Below are positions 1 through 8,690 of a DNA stretch of 64,000 bases, in pieces. This stretch comes from Streptomyces sp. NRRL F-5135. Lineage in GTDB: Bacteria > Actinomycetota > Actinomycetes > Streptomycetales > Streptomycetaceae. Position numbers and translations under genes: made by a program. The notes under the pieces are model-generated. The model was not told the DNA's origin, searched no databases, and worked only from the letters and a program-made list of their open reading frames with translations. Each line of letters begins with the position of its first letter. The first letter of the stretch is position 1. The DNA lies in NCBI RefSeq assembly GCF_000719775.1, contig NZ_JOHR01000012.1, forward strand, positions 124,001 to 188,000, written 5' to 3'.

Positions 1-19
1 CGGATGGCAGGCTGGGCGC

Positions 20-1033
20 ATGCGTTCGCTTCCGTATCACCTCTCGGCCGGGCTCCTCGCCGTAACGCTGACCGCCTCGGTGCCGGTCCTCGCCACCACC
101 GCCATGGCCGACGACGGCAAGCCCGACCAGAGCTTCACGATCAAGGACTCGCGGATAACGGAGTCCAGCGGGCTGGCGGCCAGCCGTAAACATCCCGGCG
201 TGTACTGGACACACAACGACAGCGACGACGGACCGTACATCTACGCCGTGGACTCCAGGACCGGGGAGACGGTCGCGACCGTCACGATGAGCGGCGTCGG
301 CGAACCGCGTGACGTGGAGGCCATCTCCCTCGGGCCCGACGGGAATCTGTACGTCGGGGACATCGGTGACAACCTGAACGGCAGCTGGGACCACGTCTGG
401 ATCTACCGCTTTCCCGAGCCGGACCGGCTGGGCGATCTGACCGTGCGCGCCACGCAGTTCACGGTGCGGTACGCGGACGGGGCGCGCGACGCCGAGGCGA
501 TGATGGTCGATCCGAAGACCGGGCGGGTCTACATCGCGTCGAAGAACGAGGACGGCGGCGGACTGTACGAGGGGCCGGAGCGGCTGACGGCGTCCGGGGC
601 GAACGTCTTCCGGCGCGTCGGCGAGGTGCCGTGGGTGACGGACGGCGCGTTCTCGCCGGACGGCACGGAGCTGGTGCTGCGCTCGTACTTCAGCGCCCGG
701 GCGTACGACTGGAAGAACGGCCGACTGGGCGCGGACCGCCGGGTGAAGGCGCCGATCCAGGGGCAGGCGGAGTCGGTCACGTACACGACGGACGGCAGTG
801 CGCTGATGTTCGGCTCGGAAGGCGCCAACAGCGGGGTGGTGCGCGTGGATCTGGACAAGGGGGAGGGCGGGGGCGACGGCACCGGCGGGGGTTCCTCGTC
901 CGGGGCGTCGTCGGACGGTGACGGGGCGTCGGGCGACGGGGCCGGGCAGGGAAGCGCCACGGTCGGCGCGCTCGTCCTGGCCGGGGTGGCGGTCCTCTAC
1001 TTCGGCGGCAAGCGGCTGCGGCGCAAGAGCTGA
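20..1033 (+). CDS. Secreted, membrane-anchored beta-propeller-like protein
   Basis: 337 residues. A signal peptide (about residues 1-30, hydrophobic core followed by ATTAMADD) leads into a region of roughly 250 residues rich in D-G-turn strands such as GPDGNLYVGD, DPKTGRVYIAS and SPDGTELVLRS, typical of WD40/NHL-like propeller repeats. A Gly/Ser/Asp-rich linker (about 275-305) is followed by one membrane segment and the basic tail GGKRLRRKS, so the propeller should sit outside the cell anchored by its C-terminus. No catalytic motif is seen and the ligand is unknown. The ATG at 20 is chosen because the signal peptide begins there; the SD is weak. The gene converges on serC. Confidence 0.8.
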   Translation: MRSLPYHLSAGLLAVTLTASVPVLATTAMADDGKPDQSFTIKDSRITESSGLAASRKHPGVYWTHNDSDDGPYIYAVDSRTGETVATVTMSGVGEPRDVEAISLGPDGNLYVGDIGDNLNGSWDHVWIYRFPEPDRLGDLTVRATQFTVRYADGARDAEAMMVDPKTGRVYIASKNEDGGGLYEGPERLTASGANVFRRVGEVPWVTDGAFSPDGTELVLRSYFSARAYDWKNGRLGADRRVKAPIQGQAESVTYTTDGSALMFGSEGANSGVVRVDLDKGEGGGDGTGGGSSSGASSDGDGASGDGAGQGSATVGALVLAGVAVLYFGGKRLRRKS

Positions 1034-1117
1034 CGGGCGCCTACGGGCGGCACGCCGCGCCGGGACGGGGCCCGGTCCTCGGCGGGCGGCCGGGCCCGCT
1101 CCTCGGCAGGGCCGGGG

Positions 1118-1153
1118 CCGGTCCTGAGCCCGACCGGGTCGGACCAGGACCGG
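1118..1153. terminator. Probable bidirectional terminator between convergent genes
   Basis: CCGGTCCT and AGGACCGG form the outer stem, with CCGACC/GGTCGG pairing inside. The hairpin lies in the 148-base gap between the converging propeller gene and serC. There is no U-tract, as is common in streptomycetes. Confidence 0.5.
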
Positions 1154-1181
1154 TGCCGCGGGAGAGGCCGACGGCCGACGG

Positions 1182-2528
<1,347 letters not shown>

Positions 2529-3794
2529 TCAGGGATTCAGTCGTACGGGGAGGTCGAAGAGGTCGTTCTGGGTGACGACGGGCTTGTTGCGCAGTTCGGA
2601 CGGCGGGACCGCCAGGGCGAGTTCCGGGAAGCGGGCGAACAGGGCCGGCAGGGCCACCGCCGCCTCCAGCCGGGACAGCGCCGCGCCCGGGCAGACGTGC
2701 GGGCCGTGACCGAAGGAGATGTGGCGGTTGGGGCTGCGGGTGGCGTCGAAGTCGCCGGCCGTGGGGCCGTGGTGGCGTTCGTCGCGCCCGATCGCGCCGA
2801 AGGAGACGATCAGGGCCTCGCCCCGGGGCAGCACGGCGCCGGCCTCACCGACCTGGACGTCCTCCGTGGCGAAGCGGAAGAGGACGTGCGAGGTCGGGGC
2901 GGACCAGCGCAGGGTCTCCTCGATCACGCCTTCCCAGGGGATCTCGCCGGCCAGGACGCGGGCCCGCTGCCCGGGGTGGGTCTGGAGAGCCACCACGGCG
3001 TTGACGATCAGGCTGATCGTCGTCTCGTGTCCGGCGGCGATCACCAGTTGGAGGGTGTTGACGATCTCCTCGTTCGTGAGGTGGTCGCCGTCCTCGGACG
3101 CCTCGATCAGGGCGCTGGTCAGATCGTCGCCCGGCCGGGCGCGCTTGGCCTCGACGGTGCGGGTGAAGAGCGCGTCGAGGTCCGCCAGCACGGCGGGGAC
3201 CTGCTCCGGCGGTGTCTGGGTGGAGAAGAACTTCTCGAACAGGTCCTTGAGCCGCGGATGGTCGGCCGCCGCCACGCCCATCAGCTCGCTGACGACGGCC
3301 ATGGGCAGCGGATAGGCGAATTCCGCCTTGAGGTCGACGGGCTCGGCCGGGTCCAGCCGGGCGATGCGGTCCAGCAGGCCGTGGGTGAGCCGTTCGATGT
3401 TCTCCCGGAGCCGTTCCACCCGGCGTACGGTCAGGGCCTGGGCCACCAGCGTGCGCAGCCGCCGGTGCTCCGCGCCGTCGACGGTCAGCATGGAGCGGCC
3501 GGGATTGGCCAGTCCGATGAGCGGCCAGTCCGGCGGGATCTCACCTCGCCGCCACGCGCCCCAGACGTTGATGTCCTTCACCAGCCGGGCGTCGGTGAGC
3601 AGCTGCCGTGCCTCGGCGTGGTGGGTCACGGCGTAGCAGGGCACCCCGCCGGGCAGTTCGACGCGGGCGAGCGGGCCGGCGGCGCGCAGCGCGGAACTCT
3701 CGCCGTCCAGGTCGGAGACCAACGGGTCGAGGACGACCGGGGCCGGGACGGCGGCGGATGGCGACGCCGCCCGCCCGGCATGGGGACAGGTCAT
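2529..3794 (-). CDS. Cytochrome P450, CYP154-like, last gene of the conservon operon
   Basis: 421 residues, a complete bacterial class I P450. The I-helix oxygen-binding motif AGHETT (residues 254-259), the K-helix ExxR (E293-T-L-R296) and the heme loop FGHGPHVCPGAAL with ligand Cys368 are all intact, so it should be catalytically competent given a ferredoxin partner (none nearby). Its ATG overlaps the stop of the upstream P450 (ATGA at 3791-3794), implying translational coupling. P450s of families CYP157 and CYP154 are known as pairs at the end of Streptomyces conservons; the subfamily here is inferred from context and motifs. The substrate is unknown. Confidence 0.92.
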   Translation of the reverse strand: MTCPHAGRAASPSAAVPAPVVLDPLVSDLDGESSALRAAGPLARVELPGGVPCYAVTHHAEARQLLTDARLVKDINVWGAWRRGEIPPDWPLIGLANPGRSMLTVDGAEHRRLRTLVAQALTVRRVERLRENIERLTHGLLDRIARLDPAEPVDLKAEFAYPLPMAVVSELMGVAAADHPRLKDLFEKFFSTQTPPEQVPAVLADLDALFTRTVEAKRARPGDDLTSALIEASEDGDHLTNEEIVNTLQLVIAAGHETTISLIVNAVVALQTHPGQRARVLAGEIPWEGVIEETLRWSAPTSHVLFRFATEDVQVGEAGAVLPRGEALIVSFGAIGRDERHHGPTAGDFDATRSPNRHISFGHGPHVCPGAALSRLEAAVALPALFARFPELALAVPPSELRNKPVVTQNDLFDLPVRLNP

Positions 3795-5224
3795 CGCGAG
3801 TCTCCGTAGACCGGGGCGGGGGTGAAGGTCACGGGCAGCGACGTCAGTCCCCGCATGAAGGGCGACGGACGCCAGGTGAGGGCCGACTCCGGGACCGCGA
3901 GGTCGAGGTCGGGCAGCCGGTCCAGCAGTACTTCGATGGCGGTGCGGGCGATGACCTCGGCCGTCTCCTGGGCCGGGAAGGGGCAGCGGTGTTCGCCGTG
4001 GCCGAAGGAGAAGAAGGCGTTGTTGCCACCGGTGAGGGTGGAGCCGTCGGTACGGACCTGGGGGTCGAAGTTCGCCCCGGCGAAACCGAGGACCAGCATG
4101 TCGCCGGCCTTGATGAGGCGGTCACCGATCGAGGTGTCCCGGGTGGCCCAGCGTCCGGCGATGTTCTGGGACGGGGTGTCCTCCCAGAGCACCTCGTTCA
4201 TGGCCTCCGCGACGCTGTGCCGGCCACCCGCCAGGGACACCGCGAAGCGCTCGTCCGTGAGCATCAGCCGCAGCGAGTTGCCGATCCAGTCGGCGGTCGG
4301 CTGGTGGCCCGCGGTGACCAGCACCATCAGGTCCTCGGAGATCTCCTCGTCCGTGAAGCCGTGCGTGTTCTCCAGCAGCAGCGAGGCGACGTCGTCACCG
4401 GGGGCGGCCCTCTTCCGGGCGAGCAGCTCCCACATCGAGGTGGCGAGGTGCCGCTGGCCGGCCAGCGCCCGCGCACCGCCGTCCATCATGTCGTTGAGCG
4501 CGGTGACCAGGCCCGGGCCCAGCTCGTCCGCGAAGCCGAAGACCTTCGCGAGGACACGGACCGGCAGGAGCGCCGCGTACCGGTGGACGATGTCGGCACG
4601 GCCCTCGGTGCAGAAGCCGTCGACGAGCTCGTCCGCGTACAGCTCGGCGTACCGGCGCAGGGCGAACGGGTCGACCTCCTCCAGCGCGTCGCTGAGCATC
4701 GCGGACCGCACCCGGTGCCGCTCGCCGACCGTGTACAGGATGGAGGGCTGCTTCTGGCCGATCGACGGCCGCAGGGGCCAGTCGGCGGGGATGCGGTCCC
4801 ACTGGTTCCACAGGTCGGAGTCCCGGCTGAAGAGGACCGGGTCGGCCAGCAGCTGGTGCAGCTCGCGGTAGCCGATGACCAGCCAGGCCGGAACGCCGCC
4901 TTCGAGGACGATGGGGACCACGGGGCCGTGGTCGCGCCGCATCTCGCGGTACGCCCGGGTCGGGTCCGTCTGGAAGACGGGGTCGCCCAGGCGGACCACG
5001 GCGGGGCCCTGGTGGGCCGGGCAGCCGGGCGGCGGGCCCGCCGCCCCCGTCGCGCTCGCCGCTCCTGTTGTGTCCGCCGCGTCCGCTGTGTCGACCGCGT
5101 CCGCTGTGTCCGCTGTGTCCGTCGGGCCCGCGGTGATCGCCGGGCCGCCGGGCCCGTCGAGGGCGTCCGTCGGGGCAGCGGCGGCGGGATCCGGTTCCGG
5201 ACCGGGGGCGGGGGACGTGCTCAC
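3791..5224 (-). CDS. Cytochrome P450 lacking the ExxR arginine, CYP157-like
   Basis: 477 residues from GTG 5224, which overlaps the cvnD stop (GTGA). A 70-residue N-terminal extension rich in Thr, Ala and Asp (tandem TADTADA-type units) precedes the P450 fold. The heme loop FGHGEHRCPFPAQE with Cys414 is intact, but the K-helix reads E344-V-L-W347 in place of ExxR and the I-helix reads AGHQPT (305-310), with Gln at the usual acidic position. Loss of the K-helix motif is a hallmark of CYP157 enzymes, so the family assignment is reasonable. It may be a heme protein with altered activity, or a partner of the neighbouring intact P450. Order and coupling place it in the conservon. Confidence 0.92.
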   Translation of the reverse strand: MSTSPAPGPEPDPAAAAPTDALDGPGGPAITAGPTDTADTADAVDTADAADTTGAASATGAAGPPPGCPAHQGPAVVRLGDPVFQTDPTRAYREMRRDHGPVVPIVLEGGVPAWLVIGYRELHQLLADPVLFSRDSDLWNQWDRIPADWPLRPSIGQKQPSILYTVGERHRVRSAMLSDALEEVDPFALRRYAELYADELVDGFCTEGRADIVHRYAALLPVRVLAKVFGFADELGPGLVTALNDMMDGGARALAGQRHLATSMWELLARKRAAPGDDVASLLLENTHGFTDEEISEDLMVLVTAGHQPTADWIGNSLRLMLTDERFAVSLAGGRHSVAEAMNEVLWEDTPSQNIAGRWATRDTSIGDRLIKAGDMLVLGFAGANFDPQVRTDGSTLTGGNNAFFSFGHGEHRCPFPAQETAEVIARTAIEVLLDRLPDLDLAVPESALTWRPSPFMRGLTSLPVTFTPAPVYGDSR

Positions 5225-5895
5225 GAGCCGGCCTCCACCGCGGTCTCCGGAGCGGCGGCCCCGGCCGCCTCCGCCAGCCTGCGCGCGGACAGGCCGTGGA
5301 GGTACTCGACCAGTGTGATCAGTACGTATTTGCTGGACGACCGGTCCCGGGCGTCGCACTCCACCAGCGGCACGTCGGGCGAGATGTCCAGCGCCTCGCG
5401 TATCTGCTCCTCGGTGTGGACCGGCCCGCCGAAGTCGTTGCAGGCCACGATGAAGGGCGTGCCGTGGTGTTCCAGGCGGTCGATGGCGTACCAGGAGTCG
5501 GCCAGGCGTCTGGTGTCGACCAGCACGACGGCACCGAGGGTGCCGGAGAAGAGCCGGTCCCAGAGGAACCAGAAACGTTCCTGCCCGGGCGCGCCGAAGA
5601 GATAGAGCACCGACCGCGCGTCGAGTGAGATCCGGCCGAAGTCGAACGCGACCGTGGTCGAGGTCTTCCGGCGGAGCCCGTCGAGATCCGCGAGCTCGTC
5701 GATGCCCTCGCCCGCGCGGGTCATCGTCTCCTCGGTGTTCAGGGGACGGATCTCGCTGACGGACCGGACCATGGTGGTCTTGCCGACGCCGAAGCCGCCG
5801 ACGATGACGATCTTCAAGCCGTTGTCGGCGGTACTGGCCAGTGACGGCCGGGCTGTGGACGGGACGGCGGCCCGCTCAGAGGTTGCGGAGTCCAA
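5221..5895 (-). CDS. cvnD: Conservon GTP-binding protein CvnD
   Basis: About 224 residues, an ATP/GTP-binding protein of the MglA/Ras-like type found in all conservons. The Walker A motif GGFGVGKTTMV, the switch segment FGAPGQERFWFLWD (PGQ in place of the Ras TAGQ) and a VACNDF motif standing where NKxD is expected are visible. CvnD is expected to associate with CvnA-C at the membrane as a G-protein-like signalling complex. The start is uncertain: I chose TTG 5895, giving a 20-base overlap with cvnC; upstream residues would be a shadow of cvnC. It is coupled downstream to the P450 by GTGA. Confidence 0.9.
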   Translation of the reverse strand: MDSATSERAAVPSTARPSLASTADNGLKIVIVGGFGVGKTTMVRSVSEIRPLNTEETMTRAGEGIDELADLDGLRRKTSTTVAFDFGRISLDARSVLYLFGAPGQERFWFLWDRLFSGTLGAVVLVDTRRLADSWYAIDRLEHHGTPFIVACNDFGGPVHTEEQIREALDISPDVPLVECDARDRSSSKYVLITLVEYLHGLSARRLAEAAGAAAPETAVEAGS

Positions 5896-6232
5896 CGAGC
5901 ACCTGCTCCAGGATGTCGGGATCGGGCAGGCGGTCGGCCGCCCGCTCGGTACGGGGATGACGTGCGCTGATCCGGCCGGTGTCCAGCAGATCGGCAAGCA
6001 TGATCCTTACGATGCTGCCGGGCAGACCGAGCTCGGCGGCGATCTCCACGACGGCCGTCGGGCTCCGGCACATCCGCAGGATCGCCGCGTGCTCCGACTG
6101 CATGCCCGGGGACGGATCGCTCTCCGCGACCACCAGCGTCACGAGGTCGAAGGTGTCCGTGTCGGACCGGCTGCGCCCCTGGGTGAGGGTGTACAGGCGG
6201 TCAGGGGAGTCGTCCCGGCCCGGCCGGCTCAT
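5876..6232 (-). CDS. cvnC: Conservon DUF742 protein CvnC
   Basis: 118 residues, all within one DUF742 domain: an N-terminal stretch RPGRDDSPDRLYTLTQGRS and a winged-helix-like middle (EHAAILRMCRSPTAVVEIAA, LPGSIVRIMLADLLDTG). The family always sits between the roadblock protein and the GTPase in conservons. Its ATG overlaps the cvnB stop (ATGA, 6229-6232). Confidence 0.93.
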   Translation of the reverse strand: MSRPGRDDSPDRLYTLTQGRSRSDTDTFDLVTLVVAESDPSPGMQSEHAAILRMCRSPTAVVEIAAELGLPGSIVRIMLADLLDTGRISARHPRTERAADRLPDPDILEQVLVGLRNL

Positions 6233-6756
6233 AGCCGTACGCCGCCTTTTCCGCCGCGTCCGCTTCGCCCGCCCGGTCCGCCCGGCCCGCTCCGCCCGCC
6301 GAGTCCGTCGCTCCCGGCGTGCCCGGCCGAGTCCTGACGCGGCGGTGCGATCAGGTGTTCGCCGAGCTGTTCGACCAGCTCGCTCATGTTGTGGCCGACC
6401 AGGCCGACGTCGGAGTCCTCGTCGGCGACGAGGGCGAGATGGGCGCCGTCACCGGCCTCCACGATCAGCAGCAGGCCGCCGTAGAACTCGGTCATCGCGG
6501 ACCGCACGCCGCCCTCACCGTTGCCGAACTCGACGGACGCGCCGTGCGCCAGGCTCTGGATGCCGGCCGCGATGGCGGCGAGCTGGTCGGCCTGGTCGAC
6601 GGAGAGTTCGGGCGTGCGGCAGAGCTTGAGACCGTCCCGGGAGAGGACCAGCGCGTGGCGCGCGCCGGGCGTGCGCTGGAGCAGACTCTCCAGCAGCCAG
6701 TTGAGCTTGTCGTCGACCGTGGCGGTGGTCGTGGTCGTGGTCGTGGTGCCGGTCAT
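6229..6756 (-). CDS. cvnB: Conservon roadblock/LC7 protein CvnB
   Basis: 175 residues. The roadblock/LC7 domain (about 15-125; LNWLLESLLQRTPGARHALVLS, QADQLAAIAAGIQSLA, FYGGLLLIVEAGDGAHLALVAD) is expected to regulate the CvnD GTPase. Two oddities are present: a run of eight threonines near the N-terminus encoded by a GTGGTC-type repeat, and a C-terminal tail of about 40 residues made almost wholly of Gly, Arg, Ser and Pro, which makes it longer than typical CvnB (about 135-140 residues). It overlaps cvnA by ATGA. Confidence 0.93.
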   Translation of the reverse strand: MTGTTTTTTTTATVDDKLNWLLESLLQRTPGARHALVLSRDGLKLCRTPELSVDQADQLAAIAAGIQSLAHGASVEFGNGEGGVRSAMTEFYGGLLLIVEAGDGAHLALVADEDSDVGLVGHNMSELVEQLGEHLIAPPRQDSAGHAGSDGLGGRSGPGGPGGRSGRGGKGGVRL

Positions 6757-8459
6757 CGGGGTTCGCCTTCCGGGTGCGTGGGGTTGGCCGATTGGTCCGG
6801 GGTGCCTCGTACGGCCCTGCGGAAGCTGCTGAACCGCGCTCCCTGGGTGGCGGGGCTCACCGCGGGCGCCGGGGCGCGGTCGCCGTCTCCGCCGGCGCCC
6901 CCGGCCGAACCCCGGGGACGGGCGGCGGAGCCGTTCTCGCGGCGCAGCGCCGCGGCGAGGGTACGGCCCCTGCGGCGCTTGGGGAGGCCGCTCTCACCCA
7001 ACTCGACCGATTCCGTGTCGCTGTCGGTACTGCCGGATCCACCAGAGGTGCTGGTGGTGCCGGTGCCGCCGTCGGCTCCGGGACCGGTGTCCACGGGTGT
7101 ACCGGCATCGCTGTCCGTACGGGCGTCGGCGTCGGCGTCGGTGTGCGTACGTGTGCCGGGGGCCGTGTCCGTACCGGTCGCCGCTCCCGCCCCCGTGCCC
7201 GTACCGAAGGCCGCGCCCAGGCCGCCGTCGAGGTCCGCGCTCGCCCGGGCGCGCTCGGGCACACGGGACGAGCCGCCGATGAGCCGGGAGCCGCGCCCGC
7301 CGCCGCGCCCGACGACGGGTCCGTACGGCCGCGCCGGCGTGGCGGCGCGCGACCCGGCCGACGCCGTGCCCGGTACGGAACCGGTACCGGCGGCCCGCCC
7401 GACGGCGGACTCGGCCGGAGACGTGGGCAGGACGAGCGCCTTGCCCGGCGCGGCGCCGCGCAGCTGTGTGATCAGTTCCTGCGGGATCAGCAGCAGCGCG
7501 CCCGTACCGCCCCGCGCGGAGGGCCGGAAAGAGACGGTCAGCCCGTGCTTGCGGGCCAGCCGGCCCACCACCGCGAGACCCAGCCGGGTGCCGGACAGCC
7601 CGCTGAGGTCCGTGCGGTCCGTCGTGACGGCCCGCTCCGCGCGGCGCAGCTGCACGTCGCTCATCACCAGGCCGCTGTCCTCGACGGTGATGACGATGCC
7701 CGCCGGGACCTCCTCCACGTACACGTGCACCTCGGCGGTCGGCGGCGAGAAGTTGGCCGCGTTGTCGAGGAGCTCGGCGAGCGCGTGCATGACACCCTCG
7801 GCCGCGTGGCCGGCCACCGCGACCTCACTGGTGGAGTGCAGCCGCACGCGCTGGTAGCCGCCGATCCGGCCCATGGCTCCGCGCAGGATGGACTCCATGA
7901 CGATCGGCTTCCCCCAGCGGCGGCCGGAGCGCGCGCCGGTCAGCACGGCGATGGAGTCGGCGAGGCGGCCCGCCTGGGCGGTCCGGTGGTCGAGGTGCAG
8001 CAGATCCTCGAGGACGTCCTCGGACGTGTGCCGGTGCTCCATCTCGCGCAGGTCGGCGAGCATGCTCGTGGCGAGCGCCTGCATCCGGCCGGCGGCGTTG
8101 GCGCAGGCCGCGACGGCGGTGGCCCGGCCGGCCTCGCTGCGCGCGGCCTCGTCGGCGGCACGGCGGGACTCCGCGACCGTACGGCGCAGGTTCTCGTCAC
8201 CGCGCCGCACGTCGGCGGCGAGCTGATCGGCCCGGCGCGCGAGCGCGGCGTTGTGCTCGCGCAGCCGTCTCGCCGTCTCGTGGGCGTGGGCGGCGGCCGT
8301 GACCGCGGCGGTCAGGGCCACGGCCGCGGCGCCGGCGCCCCAGGCCAGCGGTGTCCGGACGGAGGAGGGGGCGGCGGACACCGCCCACAGGCACAGGAGG
8401 CCGCCGACGACGGCCGAGATCAGCAGGGCCGGCGCGGTTGACCGGAGTGAGGGGCGCAA
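6753..8459 (-). CDS. cvnA: Conservon sensor kinase-like protein CvnA
   Basis: 568 residues from TTG 8459, preceded by GAGG at a good distance. Two membrane segments (about 8-28 and 38-58) with a very short outside loop are followed by a coiled-coil stretch, then a dimerisation segment with LLHLDHRTAQAGRLADSI. The ATPase domain has an N-box ELLDNAANFSP, G1 VEDSGL and G2 GTRLGLAVVGRLA. The last 200 residues are disordered Gly/Thr/Asp-rich sequence. Conservon kinases are thought to act through CvnB-D rather than a response regulator, and no regulator gene is adjacent. It heads a six-gene operon in which every junction overlaps. Confidence 0.93.
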   Translation of the reverse strand: MRPSLRSTAPALLISAVVGGLLCLWAVSAAPSSVRTPLAWGAGAAAVALTAAVTAAAHAHETARRLREHNAALARRADQLAADVRRGDENLRRTVAESRRAADEAARSEAGRATAVAACANAAGRMQALATSMLADLREMEHRHTSEDVLEDLLHLDHRTAQAGRLADSIAVLTGARSGRRWGKPIVMESILRGAMGRIGGYQRVRLHSTSEVAVAGHAAEGVMHALAELLDNAANFSPPTAEVHVYVEEVPAGIVITVEDSGLVMSDVQLRRAERAVTTDRTDLSGLSGTRLGLAVVGRLARKHGLTVSFRPSARGGTGALLLIPQELITQLRGAAPGKALVLPTSPAESAVGRAAGTGSVPGTASAGSRAATPARPYGPVVGRGGGRGSRLIGGSSRVPERARASADLDGGLGAAFGTGTGAGAATGTDTAPGTRTHTDADADARTDSDAGTPVDTGPGADGGTGTTSTSGGSGSTDSDTESVELGESGLPKRRRGRTLAAALRRENGSAARPRGSAGGAGGDGDRAPAPAVSPATQGARFSSFRRAVRGTPDQSANPTHPEGEPR

Positions 8460-8536
8460 GTCGGCTACCTCGTAAACGGGACGGGAACAGATATGGGGAA
8501 CATATCGGCGGGAATCGACGGCGGGACGGGGCGCTG

Positions 8537-8566
8537 TTGAATAATGCTCAAACGGTCGCCACTATA
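8537..8566. promoter_or_regulatory. Possible operator and -10 element in the cvnA/oxidase divergent region
   Basis: TTGAATAATGCTCAA (8537-8551) is an interrupted inverted repeat, TTGA-N7-TCAA. ACTATA at 8561-8566 reads TATAGT on the minus strand, a good -10 for cvnA, although I find no matching -35. The block is AT-rich compared with its surroundings. Confidence 0.35.
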
Positions 8567-8690
8567 AGAGAATTGGCGATCAGTTTGGGAGGCTTGCTGA
8601 CGCATTTCTTCTGTGCTTCAGGCGCGTTGAACCGGGCGAATGCGCATCTATCGGTGCGGCGCAGGCGCGAAACAGGGGCATCCTGGACTC

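Noticed and set aside
2529..5224. P450 pair as part of a biosynthetic gene cluster
   Set aside because: No scaffold-forming enzymes nearby; the P450s are coupled to conservon genes instead.
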